DNA of 64,000 nt from Mycobacterium vicinigordonae (GCF_013466425.1 NZ_CP059165.1:248001-312000); one strand, 5' to 3'. Counted from the first letter of the stretch, positions 36,215 through 44,967 are shown. Notes: generated by a model not told the origin, from the sequence alone. Numbers and translations: made by a program.

Positions 36215-37177
36215 ATGTCCATGACGACTCTGTTCTGGGACCAGCACACTTGCCTGCCCTTGCAGACGGGTGGCGAAGTGGAACCGCTAAGCCGTTACCG
36301 ACGCCGCGGGGGCGCATTCGTGTCGGTGAACGCGGGCTACTCGCCGCACAGTTTTCAAGACACGATGGCGCTGCTACGCCATTTCCGCGCAGCTGTAGCT
36401 GCCCACCCGGATCTGGAATTGGTGGTCGGTATCGACGATGTCGAGGCCATTGCGGCCCGGGACCATATCGCTGTCGTCTTCGATCTCGAGGACTCACGTC
36501 CCCTAGATGACAACCTGGACAACCTTGCCGTGCTGGCCAGGTTCGGCGTACGAACGCTGCTACCCACGTACAACCACGCAAATCGCGCTGGTAGCGGATG
36601 CCTGGATAACGAGGACGGCGGCCTGACCGCGTGGGGGCGAGCGATAGTCGCAGAGATGAACGCCGTCGGCATCGTGCCAGACGGGTCGCACTGCAGCGCC
36701 CGCACCGGGCTTGACATGTGCGAGGTGTCGAGCGGCCCGATGGTGTACAGCCACTCGTGCATGAAGGCGATTTGGGACCACCCGCGCAATATCACTGACA
36801 CGCAGGCGCGCGCCTGCGCGGCCGGTGGCGGGGTCATCGGAATCACTGGTGTGGGGATTTTCCTTGGTCCCAACACGCCCACCTTGGAAGCCATGGAGCG
36901 ACACCTGGACTACGCGGTCGATCTGGTCGGTATCGATCACGTCGGAATCAGCAGTGACTTCTCTTTCGACTACCAGGATTTCGTCGACGAAATCGCCCGC
37001 AATCCGCATCTGTTCGATGCGAGTTACACCCGGTGGGGGCCGATCCAATGGATGCCGCCTGAGACGCTGCTGACGCTCGGGGCTTACCTGGAGGCACGTG
37101 GGTGGGACGCGGTCGACATCGCCCTGGTCCTTGGCGGCAACTTCCACCGCGTCGCTCGACAGGCTTGGCGCACATGA
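36215..37177 (+). CDS. Membrane dipeptidase-like (peptidase M19) hydrolase with altered metal motif
   Basis: A 320-residue cytosolic relative of renal dipeptidase. Family landmarks are present: DLED (bridging Glu, about 92), DGSHCSARTGLD and VYSHSCMKAI (metal His), and HVGISSDFSF (Asp). The first metal motif, normally H-x-D (DGHND), reads DQHTCLP: His11 is kept but the Asp is Cys13. The protein also starts almost directly at this motif and has no signal peptide. Hydrolysis of a dipeptide or lactone-like amide is possible, but the altered ligand means activity or metal choice may differ. It ends 7 bases from the convergent hydrolase gene. Confidence 0.82.
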   Translation: MSMTTLFWDQHTCLPLQTGGEVEPLSRYRRRGGAFVSVNAGYSPHSFQDTMALLRHFRAAVAAHPDLELVVGIDDVEAIAARDHIAVVFDLEDSRPLDDNLDNLAVLARFGVRTLLPTYNHANRAGSGCLDNEDGGLTAWGRAIVAEMNAVGIVPDGSHCSARTGLDMCEVSSGPMVYSHSCMKAIWDHPRNITDTQARACAAGGGVIGITGVGIFLGPNTPTLEAMERHLDYAVDLVGIDHVGISSDFSFDYQDFVDEIARNPHLFDASYTRWGPIQWMPPETLLTLGAYLEARGWDAVDIALVLGGNFHRVARQAWRT

Positions 37178-37184
37178 TGTACCG

Positions 37185-38015
37185 CTAGGTGCGCACGGCT
37201 ACCGCGGAAAGCAGCTCGGCAAGCCGGTCCGGGCGGTCCACCATCGAGAACGTGCGGGCACCTTCGATGACTTCGAGGCGGGCGTTGGGGATGGTATCGG
37301 CCAGCCGCTGCCCGTCCTCCAGTTCGAAGAAGACGTCGTCAGCGGACCACGCGATCAGCGTGGGTTTGTCGAACTCGGGCAAGCGGGCGGCGACTGCGGT
37401 GGTGACTTCGGTGCGCAGCGACAGCGACAGCTGACGCAGATCCTCGGCGATCGCGGGATCGGACAACGCAGGTCGCACCCAGATCTCGGTCAACGCGTCA
37501 ATATTGTTGTGCGCCAAACCTTCATACGCTCGTTTGCGTGCGGCCGGCAATCGGACCGTCTGGGTTGCGGCACGGAACAGGGCTTTCGACTTGGCCGCCA
37601 GGATCACCGGCTTGAGGACGGGCGGCGGAAAGTGTTCGAAAGCATCGCAACTCGTGAGGACAAGTGCGCCAAGACGTTCAGGATGATGTACCGCGACCAA
37701 CTGTGTCACCACGCCGCCGGTGTCGTTGCCGACGAGAACCACGTCCTTGAGGTCAAGGGCGGCAAGCACATCGGCGACGATGCCGGCGACTCCGATGATG
37801 GTGCGATCGGCACCGGGGCGCAGCGGTTCCGGATGCGCACCGAGCGGCCAGGTTGGGGCGATGCAGTGCAGTCCGCGACTGGCAAGGCGCTCACTGACTT
37901 GTCGCCACAGTTCGCCACCCATCATGTAGCCGTGCACGAACACCACCGGCCTGCCGTCCTTGGCACCGGCTGCTTCGTAATGGATGGTCCCGGCGTTAAT
38001 CTCGATCGTCGGCAT
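37185..38015 (-). CDS. Alpha/beta-hydrolase with Asp nucleophile (haloalkane dehalogenase-like)
   Basis: A 276-residue alpha/beta hydrolase, ATG 38015 with GGAG six bases upstream. The oxyanion motif is FVHGYMMGG (27-35). The nucleophile elbow is VGNDTGG, giving Asp98 as in haloalkane dehalogenases and fluoroacetate dehalogenase-type enzymes. The C-terminal region that should hold the catalytic His (usually GHF) reads EGARTFSMVDRP, without His. The acid candidate is in AWSADDVFF. It may therefore be inactive as a dehalogenase, or use another reaction. It is divergent from a TetR gene across a strong operator, so that TetR protein probably represses it. Confidence 0.85.
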   Translation of the reverse strand: MPTIEINAGTIHYEAAGAKDGRPVVFVHGYMMGGELWRQVSERLASRGLHCIAPTWPLGAHPEPLRPGADRTIIGVAGIVADVLAALDLKDVVLVGNDTGGVVTQLVAVHHPERLGALVLTSCDAFEHFPPPVLKPVILAAKSKALFRAATQTVRLPAARKRAYEGLAHNNIDALTEIWVRPALSDPAIAEDLRQLSLSLRTEVTTAVAARLPEFDKPTLIAWSADDVFFELEDGQRLADTIPNARLEVIEGARTFSMVDRPDRLAELLSAVAVRT

Positions 38016-38040
38016 GGAGAACTCCTACTAGGGGTAGATT

Positions 38041-38063
38041 TACAAACAGACTGTCTGTTCGTA
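38041..38063. promoter_or_regulatory. TetR operator, 23-bp palindrome with one mismatched pair
   Basis: AACAGAC-T-GTCTGTT (38045-38059) is perfectly symmetric, and after one mismatched pair outer TAC/GTA pairs extend the dyad to 38041-38063. It lies in the 65-base gap between the divergent hydrolase (start 38015) and tetR (start 38081), and overlaps the probable promoters of both. Confidence 0.75.
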
Positions 38064-38080
38064 AGTTACCAACAGGTTGT

Positions 38081-38686
38081 ATGGAAATCAAGAGGCGCAC
38101 GCAGGAAGAGCGTTCCGCGGCAACCCGCGAAGCGCTGGTTTCTGCCGCCCGCAAGCTGTGGGGACAGCGGGGCTACGCCGAGGTAGGCACACCCGAGATC
38201 GCCAGGGAAGCCGGCGTCACACGCGGCGCCATGTATCACCAATTCACCGACAAGGCAGCACTTTTCCGAGACGTTGTCGAGACGGTCGAGCAGGATGTGA
38301 TGACCCGGATGGCTGGCCTGGTTGCCGCGTCGGGGGCTACGACACCCGCTGACATGATTCGTGCGTCGGTCGACGCATGGCTGGAGGTGTCCGCCGGCCC
38401 CGAGGTGCGGCAGCTGGTCCTGCTGGACGCGCCCGCTGTCCTGGGCTGGGCCGGGTTCCGCGACGTCGCGCAACGCTACAGCCTCGGTATGACTGAACAG
38501 CTGATCACCGCGGCGATCGACGCGGGCCAGCTTCCGTCGCTACCGGTCCGGCCGCTTGCCACCGTACTCATCGGCGCGCTTGACGAGGCGGCGATGGCGA
38601 TCGCCACCGCCGACGACCAACGCCAGGCCCGCGAGGAGATCGGACAGGTACTGCGTTTGATGATCGATGGGATACTGGGCGGCTGA
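38081..38686 (+). CDS. TetR-family transcriptional regulator
   Basis: A 201-residue repressor: ATREALVSAARKLWGQRGYA leads into the HTH GTPEIAREAGVTRGAMYHQF (about 36-55), and the effector domain follows. It is divergent from the Asp-nucleophile hydrolase with a near-perfect 23-base palindrome between them, so it most likely represses both itself and that enzyme. The ligand is probably a hydrophobic substrate or product of the hydrolase. A LysR gene converges on it 50 bases downstream. Confidence 0.93.
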   Translation: MEIKRRTQEERSAATREALVSAARKLWGQRGYAEVGTPEIAREAGVTRGAMYHQFTDKAALFRDVVETVEQDVMTRMAGLVAASGATTPADMIRASVDAWLEVSAGPEVRQLVLLDAPAVLGWAGFRDVAQRYSLGMTEQLITAAIDAGQLPSLPVRPLATVLIGALDEAAMAIATADDQRQAREEIGQVLRLMIDGILGG

Positions 38687-38736
38687 CGGCCCTGGCTGTG
38701 CGCCGAATTGAAGGATCGGAGCGATCGGAATCCATG

Positions 38737-39675
38737 TCATCGGGCCGTCAGTTGCGGATAGCGCTCCCGCAGATCCTGTAGGTACTGCGGCGATGCCCGC
38801 ACTGCGACGTCGACGAAGCTGCGCACGCTCGGCGACTGATTAGCGGTGCGCCACGCCATGGACAGCGGTCGGTGCGGCAGCGGGCCGCTTAACGGTACGA
38901 AGCGAACCCCATTGCGATTCAGGTTGATGAAAGACGTTGGTAACAAGGCTGTTCCGGCGCCCGAGGCCACCAGCGCGAGAATGGTCTGGATGCGCGGGAC
39001 CTCGTCCACCACCGGCGGATCGATGTCGTGCATGCGAAACAGCTCAATCACATCGGCATAGGTGGTGGTCGCCGCGGCGCGGGTCCACAGGATCATCGAC
39101 CGATGTGCGAGTTCCGCCGGCGCGATCTGATGGCGTGCGGCCAGTGAATCGTCCTCGCACACAACGGCAGCCAAGGGGTCGTCTATCAACATCTTGATGC
39201 TCAGCGAGGAGTCGTCGATCGGGCCCCGCAAGAATCCGACGTCGATGCGGTGCTCGGCCAGTTGCTCCAGCTGTTCGACACTGCCCATTTCGGCGAGATC
39301 CAGCTTGACGTCCGGATATTCCCGCCGATGCGCGCGCATGACGTAGGACAACACCCCGTCCACGGCCGCCAGCATGGCGCCGATGCTCAACTGGCCCAGC
39401 TGCCCGGCTGCCGCCCGGCGCGCGGACGTGAACGCCCGCTCGGCATGGGTAAGCGCGAGCCGGGCTTCTTCGTATAGCGCATTGCCGGCGTCGGTGAGTT
39501 CGATCGGGCGTCGGGACCGGTCTATCAGCACCGTTCCCAGCTGGCGCTCCAGCTTTTGGATCTGCTGACTCAGGGGTGGCTGCGCGATGTGTAGCCGGTC
39601 GGCGGCGCGGCCGAAGTGCCGCTCGTCGGCGACGGTCACGAAATACCGAAGCAGCCGAAGCTCCGGATCTGACAT
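38737..39675 (-). CDS. LysR-family transcriptional regulator
   Basis: A 312-residue LysR-type regulator. The winged HTH is residues 1-62 (LRLLRYFVTVADERHFGRAA, LHIAQPPLSQQIQKLERQLG) and a periplasmic-binding-like effector domain starts near residue 90. It is close to the CatR/BenM/CbnR subgroup that activates aromatic catabolism. It is divergent from the UGSC-type operon with 70 bases between starts, and a T-N11-A dyad lies at its own start codon. It is probably an activator of that operon and a repressor of itself. Confidence 0.93.
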   Translation of the reverse strand: MSDPELRLLRYFVTVADERHFGRAADRLHIAQPPLSQQIQKLERQLGTVLIDRSRRPIELTDAGNALYEEARLALTHAERAFTSARRAAAGQLGQLSIGAMLAAVDGVLSYVMRAHRREYPDVKLDLAEMGSVEQLEQLAEHRIDVGFLRGPIDDSSLSIKMLIDDPLAAVVCEDDSLAARHQIAPAELAHRSMILWTRAAATTTYADVIELFRMHDIDPPVVDEVPRIQTILALVASGAGTALLPTSFINLNRNGVRFVPLSGPLPHRPLSMAWRTANQSPSVRSFVDVAVRASPQYLQDLRERYPQLTAR

Positions 39676-39689
39676 ATCTATAGCATATG
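39673..39689. promoter_or_regulatory. Candidate LysR box in the divergent promoter
   Basis: CATAT (39673-39677) and ATATG (39685-39689) form a dyad with a 7-base spacer and fit the T-N11-A pattern of LysR sites. The left arm contains the lysR start codon. It lies 57 bases upstream of the start of the divergent operon. Confidence 0.4.
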
Positions 39690-39745
39690 AAATGTGACCT
39701 AGTTTGTCTTGGACTGTGATGATGCTGCCGACTTACGGTTGCCGT

Positions 39746-40858
39746 ATGAGCGCAACGATCACCCAGGAACGTGACCTCGTAGAGCATTACTTCGACCAGC
39801 CATGGAGTGACGGGCTGCCCGTCGTCCCACCGACACCCGAGCGTGTCGCCGCCGTACTCGACGTGTTAGGCGGGCACCCCGAGACATTGTTGGCACGCAT
39901 CCCACCGCGCTGGGGCAGCCTGACTCGCGAATTGCTGGCGGTCAACATGGTGATGGCCGGTTGTAAGCCGGAGTACGCCCCCGTGGTGCGGGAGGCCATA
40001 CTCGCTATGGCTGATCCACGATTCAACCTCAACGGTATCCAAGCCACCACGCACGTGGTTGCGCCGCTGATCGTGGTCAACGGGCCCATCGCAAAGCAGA
40101 TCGGAATGAACTCCGGTGGAAACGTTTTCGGATCCGGTAATCGTGCCAACGCCACCATCGGCCGCGCGGTGCGGCTGATCTTGCTCAGTGTCGGCGGCGG
40201 CATCCCCGGCGAACTCGACAAGAGCACTCTGGGCCATCCTGGCAAATACACCTTCTGTATCGCCGAGAACGAAGAGGCCAGCCCCTGGGCGCCCTACCAT
40301 ATCGAGCACGGATACGCACCCGACGACAGCACCGTCCTGGTGATCGGCGCGGAGGCCCCCCACAGTGTCACCAACCATATTTCCGATGACCCGCAAGGGA
40401 TCCTGGACTCCATCGCTTCGGCGATGAGCACCATCGCGCACAACAACGCCGTGCTCGGCGGGTCCTGCACCGTGGTGATCGGCGTGGAGCATGCCCACAC
40501 TATCGCCTCTTTCGGCTGGTCACGGGACGACGTCCGGCGCTACCTGTGGCTCAACGGCACCAACGACTGGACCGACGTGAGCTACGGCAACCGCTACGCG
40601 CCGCCCGGTGGACAGACCTACAATCGCAATCTGCCCAAGTGGTATCCGCGCGAGGCGGGCCGGCAGGTACCGATCGTATTCACGCCCGACGACATTCACC
40701 TATTCGTAGCCGGCGGTTCCGCTGGACGATTCTCGGCGCTCCTGCCGGGGTGGAGCACCGCGACGACGCCGGTGCTACGTGCGGTCGAAGGAAGTGCCAT
40801 GGAGCCCAATCTCGTTGCCCGCGAGCTGGACTGCCCCGATGGCGGCTGCCGACTCTGA
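39746..40858 (+). CDS. Partner protein of UGSC-family system, unknown function
   Basis: From ATG 39746 (MSATITQERDLVEHYFDQPW) the protein has 370 residues. It carries the DGLPVVPPTPERV motif near residue 24, seen in large proteins encoded beside UGSC-type genes in actinobacteria and proteobacteria, and a glycine/asparagine-rich MNSGGNVFGSGNRANATIGR segment. A cysteine sits at the extreme C terminus (ELDCPDGGCRL), suggesting a redox or metal link. No catalytic fold is recognisable by eye. The stop overlaps a possible upstream ATG of the next gene as TGATG. I infer that it works in one complex or pathway with the CGSC protein. Confidence 0.7.
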   Translation: MSATITQERDLVEHYFDQPWSDGLPVVPPTPERVAAVLDVLGGHPETLLARIPPRWGSLTRELLAVNMVMAGCKPEYAPVVREAILAMADPRFNLNGIQATTHVVAPLIVVNGPIAKQIGMNSGGNVFGSGNRANATIGRAVRLILLSVGGGIPGELDKSTLGHPGKYTFCIAENEEASPWAPYHIEHGYAPDDSTVLVIGAEAPHSVTNHISDDPQGILDSIASAMSTIAHNNAVLGGSCTVVIGVEHAHTIASFGWSRDDVRRYLWLNGTNDWTDVSYGNRYAPPGGQTYNRNLPKWYPREAGRQVPIVFTPDDIHLFVAGGSAGRFSALLPGWSTATTPVLRAVEGSAMEPNLVARELDCPDGGCRL

Positions 40859-40887
40859 TGTCAGAACCCTGCGAGAGGAGCCAACGC

Positions 40888-41436
40888 ATGAACGACTTCA
40901 TCTATGACCCGTGCGGTGTCGTCGATGTGCAGACCATACCCACCGCCGCCCGCCCGCACGCCACTAAAGACCTGCGCCTGGGGGTGCTGAGCAATACCAA
41001 GTGGAACGCCGCCAAGCTGCTGCGCGCTACTGTACGTGAATTGAAGGACAGCGGAACGACATTCGCAACGGTCAATTTCTACGACAAGCACCACTTCTCC
41101 TCTGACGCCAGCCCCGAACTGATCGCACAGATCGCGGCCGAGAACGATATCGCGATGACGGCCATCGGCGACTGCGGCTCCTGCTGCTCGGCGTGCGTCA
41201 ACGACGCGGTACGGCTGGAAGCAGCAGGGTTGCCGACGGTGGCCATCGTGACAACGGAATTCGAGCACGAGGCTCGGCTACAGCGCGAAGCACGCGGTAT
41301 GGCCGAGCTGGAACCGGCGGTCGCTACGCACCCGATCAGCAGCCTGACCCTGGATCAGCTCGACGGTAGGGCGGCCGAGATCGCACCGCAAGCGCGCCGT
41401 ATCTGGTTCGGCGCCCAGGTGGAGACAGCGTCGTAG
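40888..41436 (+). CDS. UGSC-family protein, cysteine form (CGSC motif)
   Basis: From ATG 40888, with GAGAGGAG seven bases upstream, the protein has 182 residues. The segment IGDCGSCCSACVNDAVRLEA, followed by GLPTVAIVTTEFEHEA, matches the UGSC family, in which the first Cys of CGSC is selenocysteine in some organisms. Here the codon is a normal TGC for Cys, so no recoding is needed. Two further Cys lie nearby (CGSCCSAC), giving four in eight residues, good for a metal or disulfide site. The family's reaction is not established. It is cotranscribed with its large partner and a CoA-transferase. Confidence 0.78.
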   Translation: MNDFIYDPCGVVDVQTIPTAARPHATKDLRLGVLSNTKWNAAKLLRATVRELKDSGTTFATVNFYDKHHFSSDASPELIAQIAAENDIAMTAIGDCGSCCSACVNDAVRLEAAGLPTVAIVTTEFEHEARLQREARGMAELEPAVATHPISSLTLDQLDGRAAEIAPQARRIWFGAQVETAS

Positions 41437-41438
41437 CG

Positions 41439-42617
41439 ATGAACACGGCTGCGGTGGGACCGCTTTCGCCAGTGCTGGTCGCCGATTTCTCCCGGGTCCT
41501 TGCCGGGCCGTTCTGCACAATGACCCTCGGCGACCTGGGGGCCGAGATCGTGAAGGTGGAACGCCCGGGCGGCGACGACACCCGAGCATGGGGCCCGCCG
41601 TTCGTCGACGGCGAGAGCACCTACTTTCTGGGTGTCAACCGCAACAAGCGCAGCATCGTCCTGGATCTGCGCGACCCCGAGGACCTCGCGGTCGCCAGGT
41701 CTCTGACCGAGCGAGCCGACGTTGTGGTGGAGAACTTCCGGCCCGGCACCATGGCCCGATTCGGGCTTGACGAGCCGACCCTCCGTCAGGCCAACCCTGC
41801 CGTTGTTTACTGCAGCATCTCGGCATTCGGCACTGGCGCCGGGCACGAGCTGGCCGGCTACGACCTGTTGGTCCAGGCGCTGGGCGGGTTGATGAGCATC
41901 ACCGGGTCCGACGCTGATCATCCGACCAAAGTCGGCGTGGCATTGGTGGATGTGCTCGCGGGACTATTCGCGACCGTAGGTATCCTGGCGGCGTTACGGG
42001 AGCGTGACCGGACCGGACTCGGCCAACGCGTCGAGATTGACCTGATGTCGTCACTGCTTGCGGCCCTGGCCAATCAGTCCGCCAGTTACGTTGTGGCCGG
42101 AGAGGTCCCACGTGCTATGGGTAATGGCCACGCCAGCATCGCCCCTTACGACAGCTACCAGACTGGCGATGGTGCGATCGTCCTGGCGGTCGGCAACGAC
42201 AAGCAGTTCACCCAACTCTGCCACGCGCTGAGTATTTCCGAACTAGCGCACGATCGGCAGTTCTCGACCAACGAACTGCGCGTGCACAATCGGGAGTTGC
42301 TGCGTGAACACCTCGAGCGCGCGTTGGCACCCAACTCAGCAGCTCACTGGTCGACAATACTTCCGGCACTGGGCATCCCCGCCGGCATGGTCAACGACAT
42401 CGCAGGAGCCTTCGCGTTGGCCGAACAGTTGGGATTGCATCCGATCCACGACACCGACGACGGTGAGCACCTCGGCCGTCAGGTCGCCAGCCCGATCAAG
42501 CTCTCCGCCACGCCGGTGACGTATCGGACCAGGGCTCCGCGGCTGGGCCAGCACAGCAATGACATTCGAAGCTGGCTCTCGCGGCTCGCGCCGGGCGCAG
42601 CAACATCCATCCGCTAG
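41439..42617 (+). CDS. Family III CoA-transferase (CaiB/BaiF)
   Basis: A 392-residue single-domain CoA-transferase. Typical blocks are SPVLVADFSRVLAGPFCTMT, GDLGAEIVKVERPGGDDTR, RNKRSIVLDLRDPED and VVVENFRPGTMARFGL. The region of the catalytic acid reads QRVEIDLMSSL, with Glu at the position of the usual Asp. It would activate a carboxylic acid as its CoA ester using a donor acyl-CoA. ATG 41439 is 2 bases after the UGSC stop, so it is the third gene of the LysR-linked operon. This suggests that the UGSC pair acts on, or produces, a carboxylate that is then activated. Confidence 0.9.
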   Translation: MNTAAVGPLSPVLVADFSRVLAGPFCTMTLGDLGAEIVKVERPGGDDTRAWGPPFVDGESTYFLGVNRNKRSIVLDLRDPEDLAVARSLTERADVVVENFRPGTMARFGLDEPTLRQANPAVVYCSISAFGTGAGHELAGYDLLVQALGGLMSITGSDADHPTKVGVALVDVLAGLFATVGILAALRERDRTGLGQRVEIDLMSSLLAALANQSASYVVAGEVPRAMGNGHASIAPYDSYQTGDGAIVLAVGNDKQFTQLCHALSISELAHDRQFSTNELRVHNRELLREHLERALAPNSAAHWSTILPALGIPAGMVNDIAGAFALAEQLGLHPIHDTDDGEHLGRQVASPIKLSATPVTYRTRAPRLGQHSNDIRSWLSRLAPGAATSIR

Positions 42618-42844
42618 GCTGCCGGGCACCGAACGGCGTGTGATGGCAACTTGACCAGCTGCATCAAGGAAATGTGGCCGAAGTCCATCGGTGGCGGCCG
42701 GTATTTCGGCGGATGGACCTACCCCACCTCCTGAAAACCACCGTCCGGAAACGGACTACATCTTGCTGGCCGGTACCGCGGGCTAGTTCTGCGCCGCGCG
42801 CAACGACTAATACATCAACTTCGCCACAACGTGGCCGTGACGGG

Positions 42845-43384
42845 TCACTTTGCGGCAGCGATACTTTGGCGCGCCAGTTCGGTAGCTATGTCGCACGGGT
42901 TGGGAAATGGCTTCCTATTGAATTGGATCGACCATTCGAAGAAGTCGTCCTGGAACTGGATGGCCACGTCGCACAGCCGGGCACCGAGCCGGTCGGTGGC
43001 CACGGCGACAAACCCGCTGTGTCCGTCGATGGTGATGTTGTCGACCGAGGTCCGGGTCAGATCTTCGTTCTTGCGCTCACGGCCGATGGGGCTACCGCGG
43101 AACCAGCTGAACGAAAACCACGGGCCGCTGATGCTGCCGTTGACCAGCCACTGACAGCCCAAGGAATTTCGGGCGGTGAGGACCAACCCCGCGGTGCCGG
43201 TCAGCTGGGCGACCGTCTGGTCGCTTACGCCCCCGCATTCCGGGAAGAACGGGCCGTGCGAGGCCTGCTTTGTGGTGCGGGGCGACGGCCGCGGCTGATC
43301 AGCGGAGTTGTGTGTCCCGCCGGGGCACGCGGCCAATAGCGGCACCGTGGCAGTAAGGACCGCCGAATACGCTACCTTCTTCAT
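42845..43384 (-). CDS. DUF3558 lipoprotein (LprB/LprC-like)
   Basis: From ATG 43384 the protein has 179 residues. The N terminus MKKVAYSAVLTATVPLLAAC is a lipoprotein signal with the lipobox LAAC, so it should be anchored on the outer face of the membrane. The mature domain has the paired cysteines and the pattern of DUF3558 (FPECGGVSDQTVAQLTG, NSLGCQWLVNG, PFPNPCDIATELAR), as in LprB and LprC of M. tuberculosis, which have similar lengths. The role is unknown; involvement in envelope processes is assumed. A longer reading to 43501 would lose the signal peptide. Confidence 0.85.
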   Translation of the reverse strand: MKKVAYSAVLTATVPLLAACPGGTHNSADQPRPSPRTTKQASHGPFFPECGGVSDQTVAQLTGTAGLVLTARNSLGCQWLVNGSISGPWFSFSWFRGSPIGRERKNEDLTRTSVDNITIDGHSGFVAVATDRLGARLCDVAIQFQDDFFEWSIQFNRKPFPNPCDIATELARQSIAAAK

Positions 43385-43501
43385 CCGCCGAACGCGCTGT
43401 TCATTCGCGTTGTGACGGTGTCGTCGAGGCGGCTGTAGCTGCACGGTCTCCTCCCTGCTGGACGGGCACCCTCCATCTTGGCCGACAGCTCGGCATATCA
43501 C

Positions 43502-43900
43502 CTAAATAAGTGGCGACGCTCCGAATCCGTCACGGTGTTTGGCAGCGGCCGCGGGTTCGTAGCGGACAGGATCGGTGACTTCGTCCCGGACGGCGGGAGA
43601 TCTGCGCCAGGTTCGCACGAAAGCTTGGTATGTCGTCAACGACCTCGGTATAGAAGCCGAAATCCTCGACGGTGTCGACGTAGGCGATGCGATGCCGGGA
43701 TCGGTCATCTCAGAGACGATTTCGTATCCGTGATCCCGAAAGTGTCGTTTCTTGGCGACGAAGTCCATTGTCACCGTGCATAGTTGGTGAATGCCGCCGG
43801 CCGGGGGCGCCGCATCGACAACGAATCCGATTTGGAACAGCCGGTATTCGCCCTCGGGCCAGGCCGGTACCCTCGGCGTTGACACGTAGAGCGCCTTCAT
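43502..43900 (-). pseudogene. VOC (glyoxalase-fold) family protein, deleted and frameshifted
   Basis: The frame opens with MKALYVSTPRVPAWPEGEYR and LFQIGFVVD, the normal start of a mycobacterial VOC protein. It jumps to GGIHQLCTVTMDFVAKKRHF and HGYEIVSEMTDPG, skipping about 60 residues that include one metal ligand region. After DPG the expected continuation (YVDTVEDFGFYTEVV, then DDIPSFRANLAQIS) is found in another frame at about 43593-43682, so a frameshift has occurred; the original frame then resumes by chance to the stop. The gene is thus a remnant with one deletion and at least one frameshift. Confidence 0.78.
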
Positions 43901-43946
43901 AATCTTCGGAGCTGGAGTCGGCTTGCCGCGGAAGCGACCGCCGCGG

Positions 43947-44768
43947 TCAGGGTGTCTTGAGGAAGACGTCGTTGAAGGTGACGGTGCGCAGATTGCGCGC
44001 GCGGATGATGTCGATCAGCTGGGGATAGACGTGCGTGACGGGCAGATGGTTGAGATGGCCGATCACGATGGCCTGCGGGGTGAAGTACTGGTCGGCCATC
44101 TTGACGATGTATTCCTCGGTGATCAGCGTCGAATCCGACAGTGATCCCGACCATAGCACCGGCACGCTGTAGCCGAGGTCGGCGGCCACCGCGTCGACGG
44201 CCGCATTGTGCTTGGCGTAGGGCGGGCGCCAATACGGTTTGGCGCCAACACCGTACGTCTTCTTGAGGAAGTCGTCGTTGCGAGTGAGCTGTTTGGCGAT
44301 ATCACCTTTGCTCAGCGTGGTCAGGTCGGGATGCGACCAGGTGTGGTTGCCAAGTTCGATCTGCCCCGAATCGACCAGCGGGCGCAGTGTGGCCAGGTTG
44401 TCGGTCCAGGAGTCGTACGTCCCGTTGACGAAGAAGGTCAGCCGGATGCCGGTGTCTTTGGCGAACTGGGTGTAGGCGGCCACGACTTCGGAGTTCGTGC
44501 CGTCGTCGACCGTCAGGGCCAGCAGATCACCGCTGCCGGGAAGCTGGCTCAGTACGCCACCCCCGGGCAGTCGGACTCGTGAACTCGGCGGTGGCGGCGG
44601 CAACAGCCCTGCGACGGTAGGACCAGGAGGTGGGGGAGCCGCCGCGGCGGCGGGCGTCTGAGCGAACGTGCGCGGCTGGGGGTCAACCATGCAGCGAGCC
44701 AGGCCCACGCTGGCGACGGTCGATGCGGCGAGGGATCCGAGGAAGCGGCGTCTGCTCAGCTCAGACAT
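43947..44768 (-). CDS. Polysaccharide deacetylase (NodB domain), Tat-exported
   Basis: From ATG 44768 (MSELSRRRFLGSLAAST) the protein has 273 residues. The twin-arginine signal ends in a Cys-containing ARCM segment, and a proline/alanine-rich linker (about 38-65) follows. The catalytic domain has the metal Asp pair in LTVDDGTN, the H-x3-H motif in GNHTWSHPDL, the substrate motif WRPPYAKHN and a late IVIGHLNHL His. It would remove acetyl groups from cell-wall or other N-acetyl sugars outside the cell, like Rv1096. It has no operon partner. Confidence 0.9.
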   Translation of the reverse strand: MSELSRRRFLGSLAASTVASVGLARCMVDPQPRTFAQTPAAAAAPPPPGPTVAGLLPPPPPSSRVRLPGGGVLSQLPGSGDLLALTVDDGTNSEVVAAYTQFAKDTGIRLTFFVNGTYDSWTDNLATLRPLVDSGQIELGNHTWSHPDLTTLSKGDIAKQLTRNDDFLKKTYGVGAKPYWRPPYAKHNAAVDAVAADLGYSVPVLWSGSLSDSTLITEEYIVKMADQYFTPQAIVIGHLNHLPVTHVYPQLIDIIRARNLRTVTFNDVFLKTP

Positions 44769-44967
44769 TCGACGGTCACAATCGAGCAGGTCCGCGACCC
44801 GATGCGCCACGAAGCGGGCAGGCCCGCGTTCGGGTTGCCAGGGTTGACACGCGACGACACCACAGCAGCGAACCGTACCATGACCAGCGCCGATACGCGG
44901 TGTTCGCAGCGGGCGGGTCGCTCACAGTCGTTGCGTCTGCCGTCACCACTAGACCTGCAATCGGTTC

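Noticed and set aside
40888..41436. Possible selenocysteine codon in the UGSC-type gene
   Set aside because: The motif position is an ordinary TGC cysteine codon and no in-frame TGA or SECIS-like element is involved.
42618..42844. Possible gene between the CoA-transferase and the lipoprotein
   Set aside because: Only short frames without domain, start signal or codon bias were seen.
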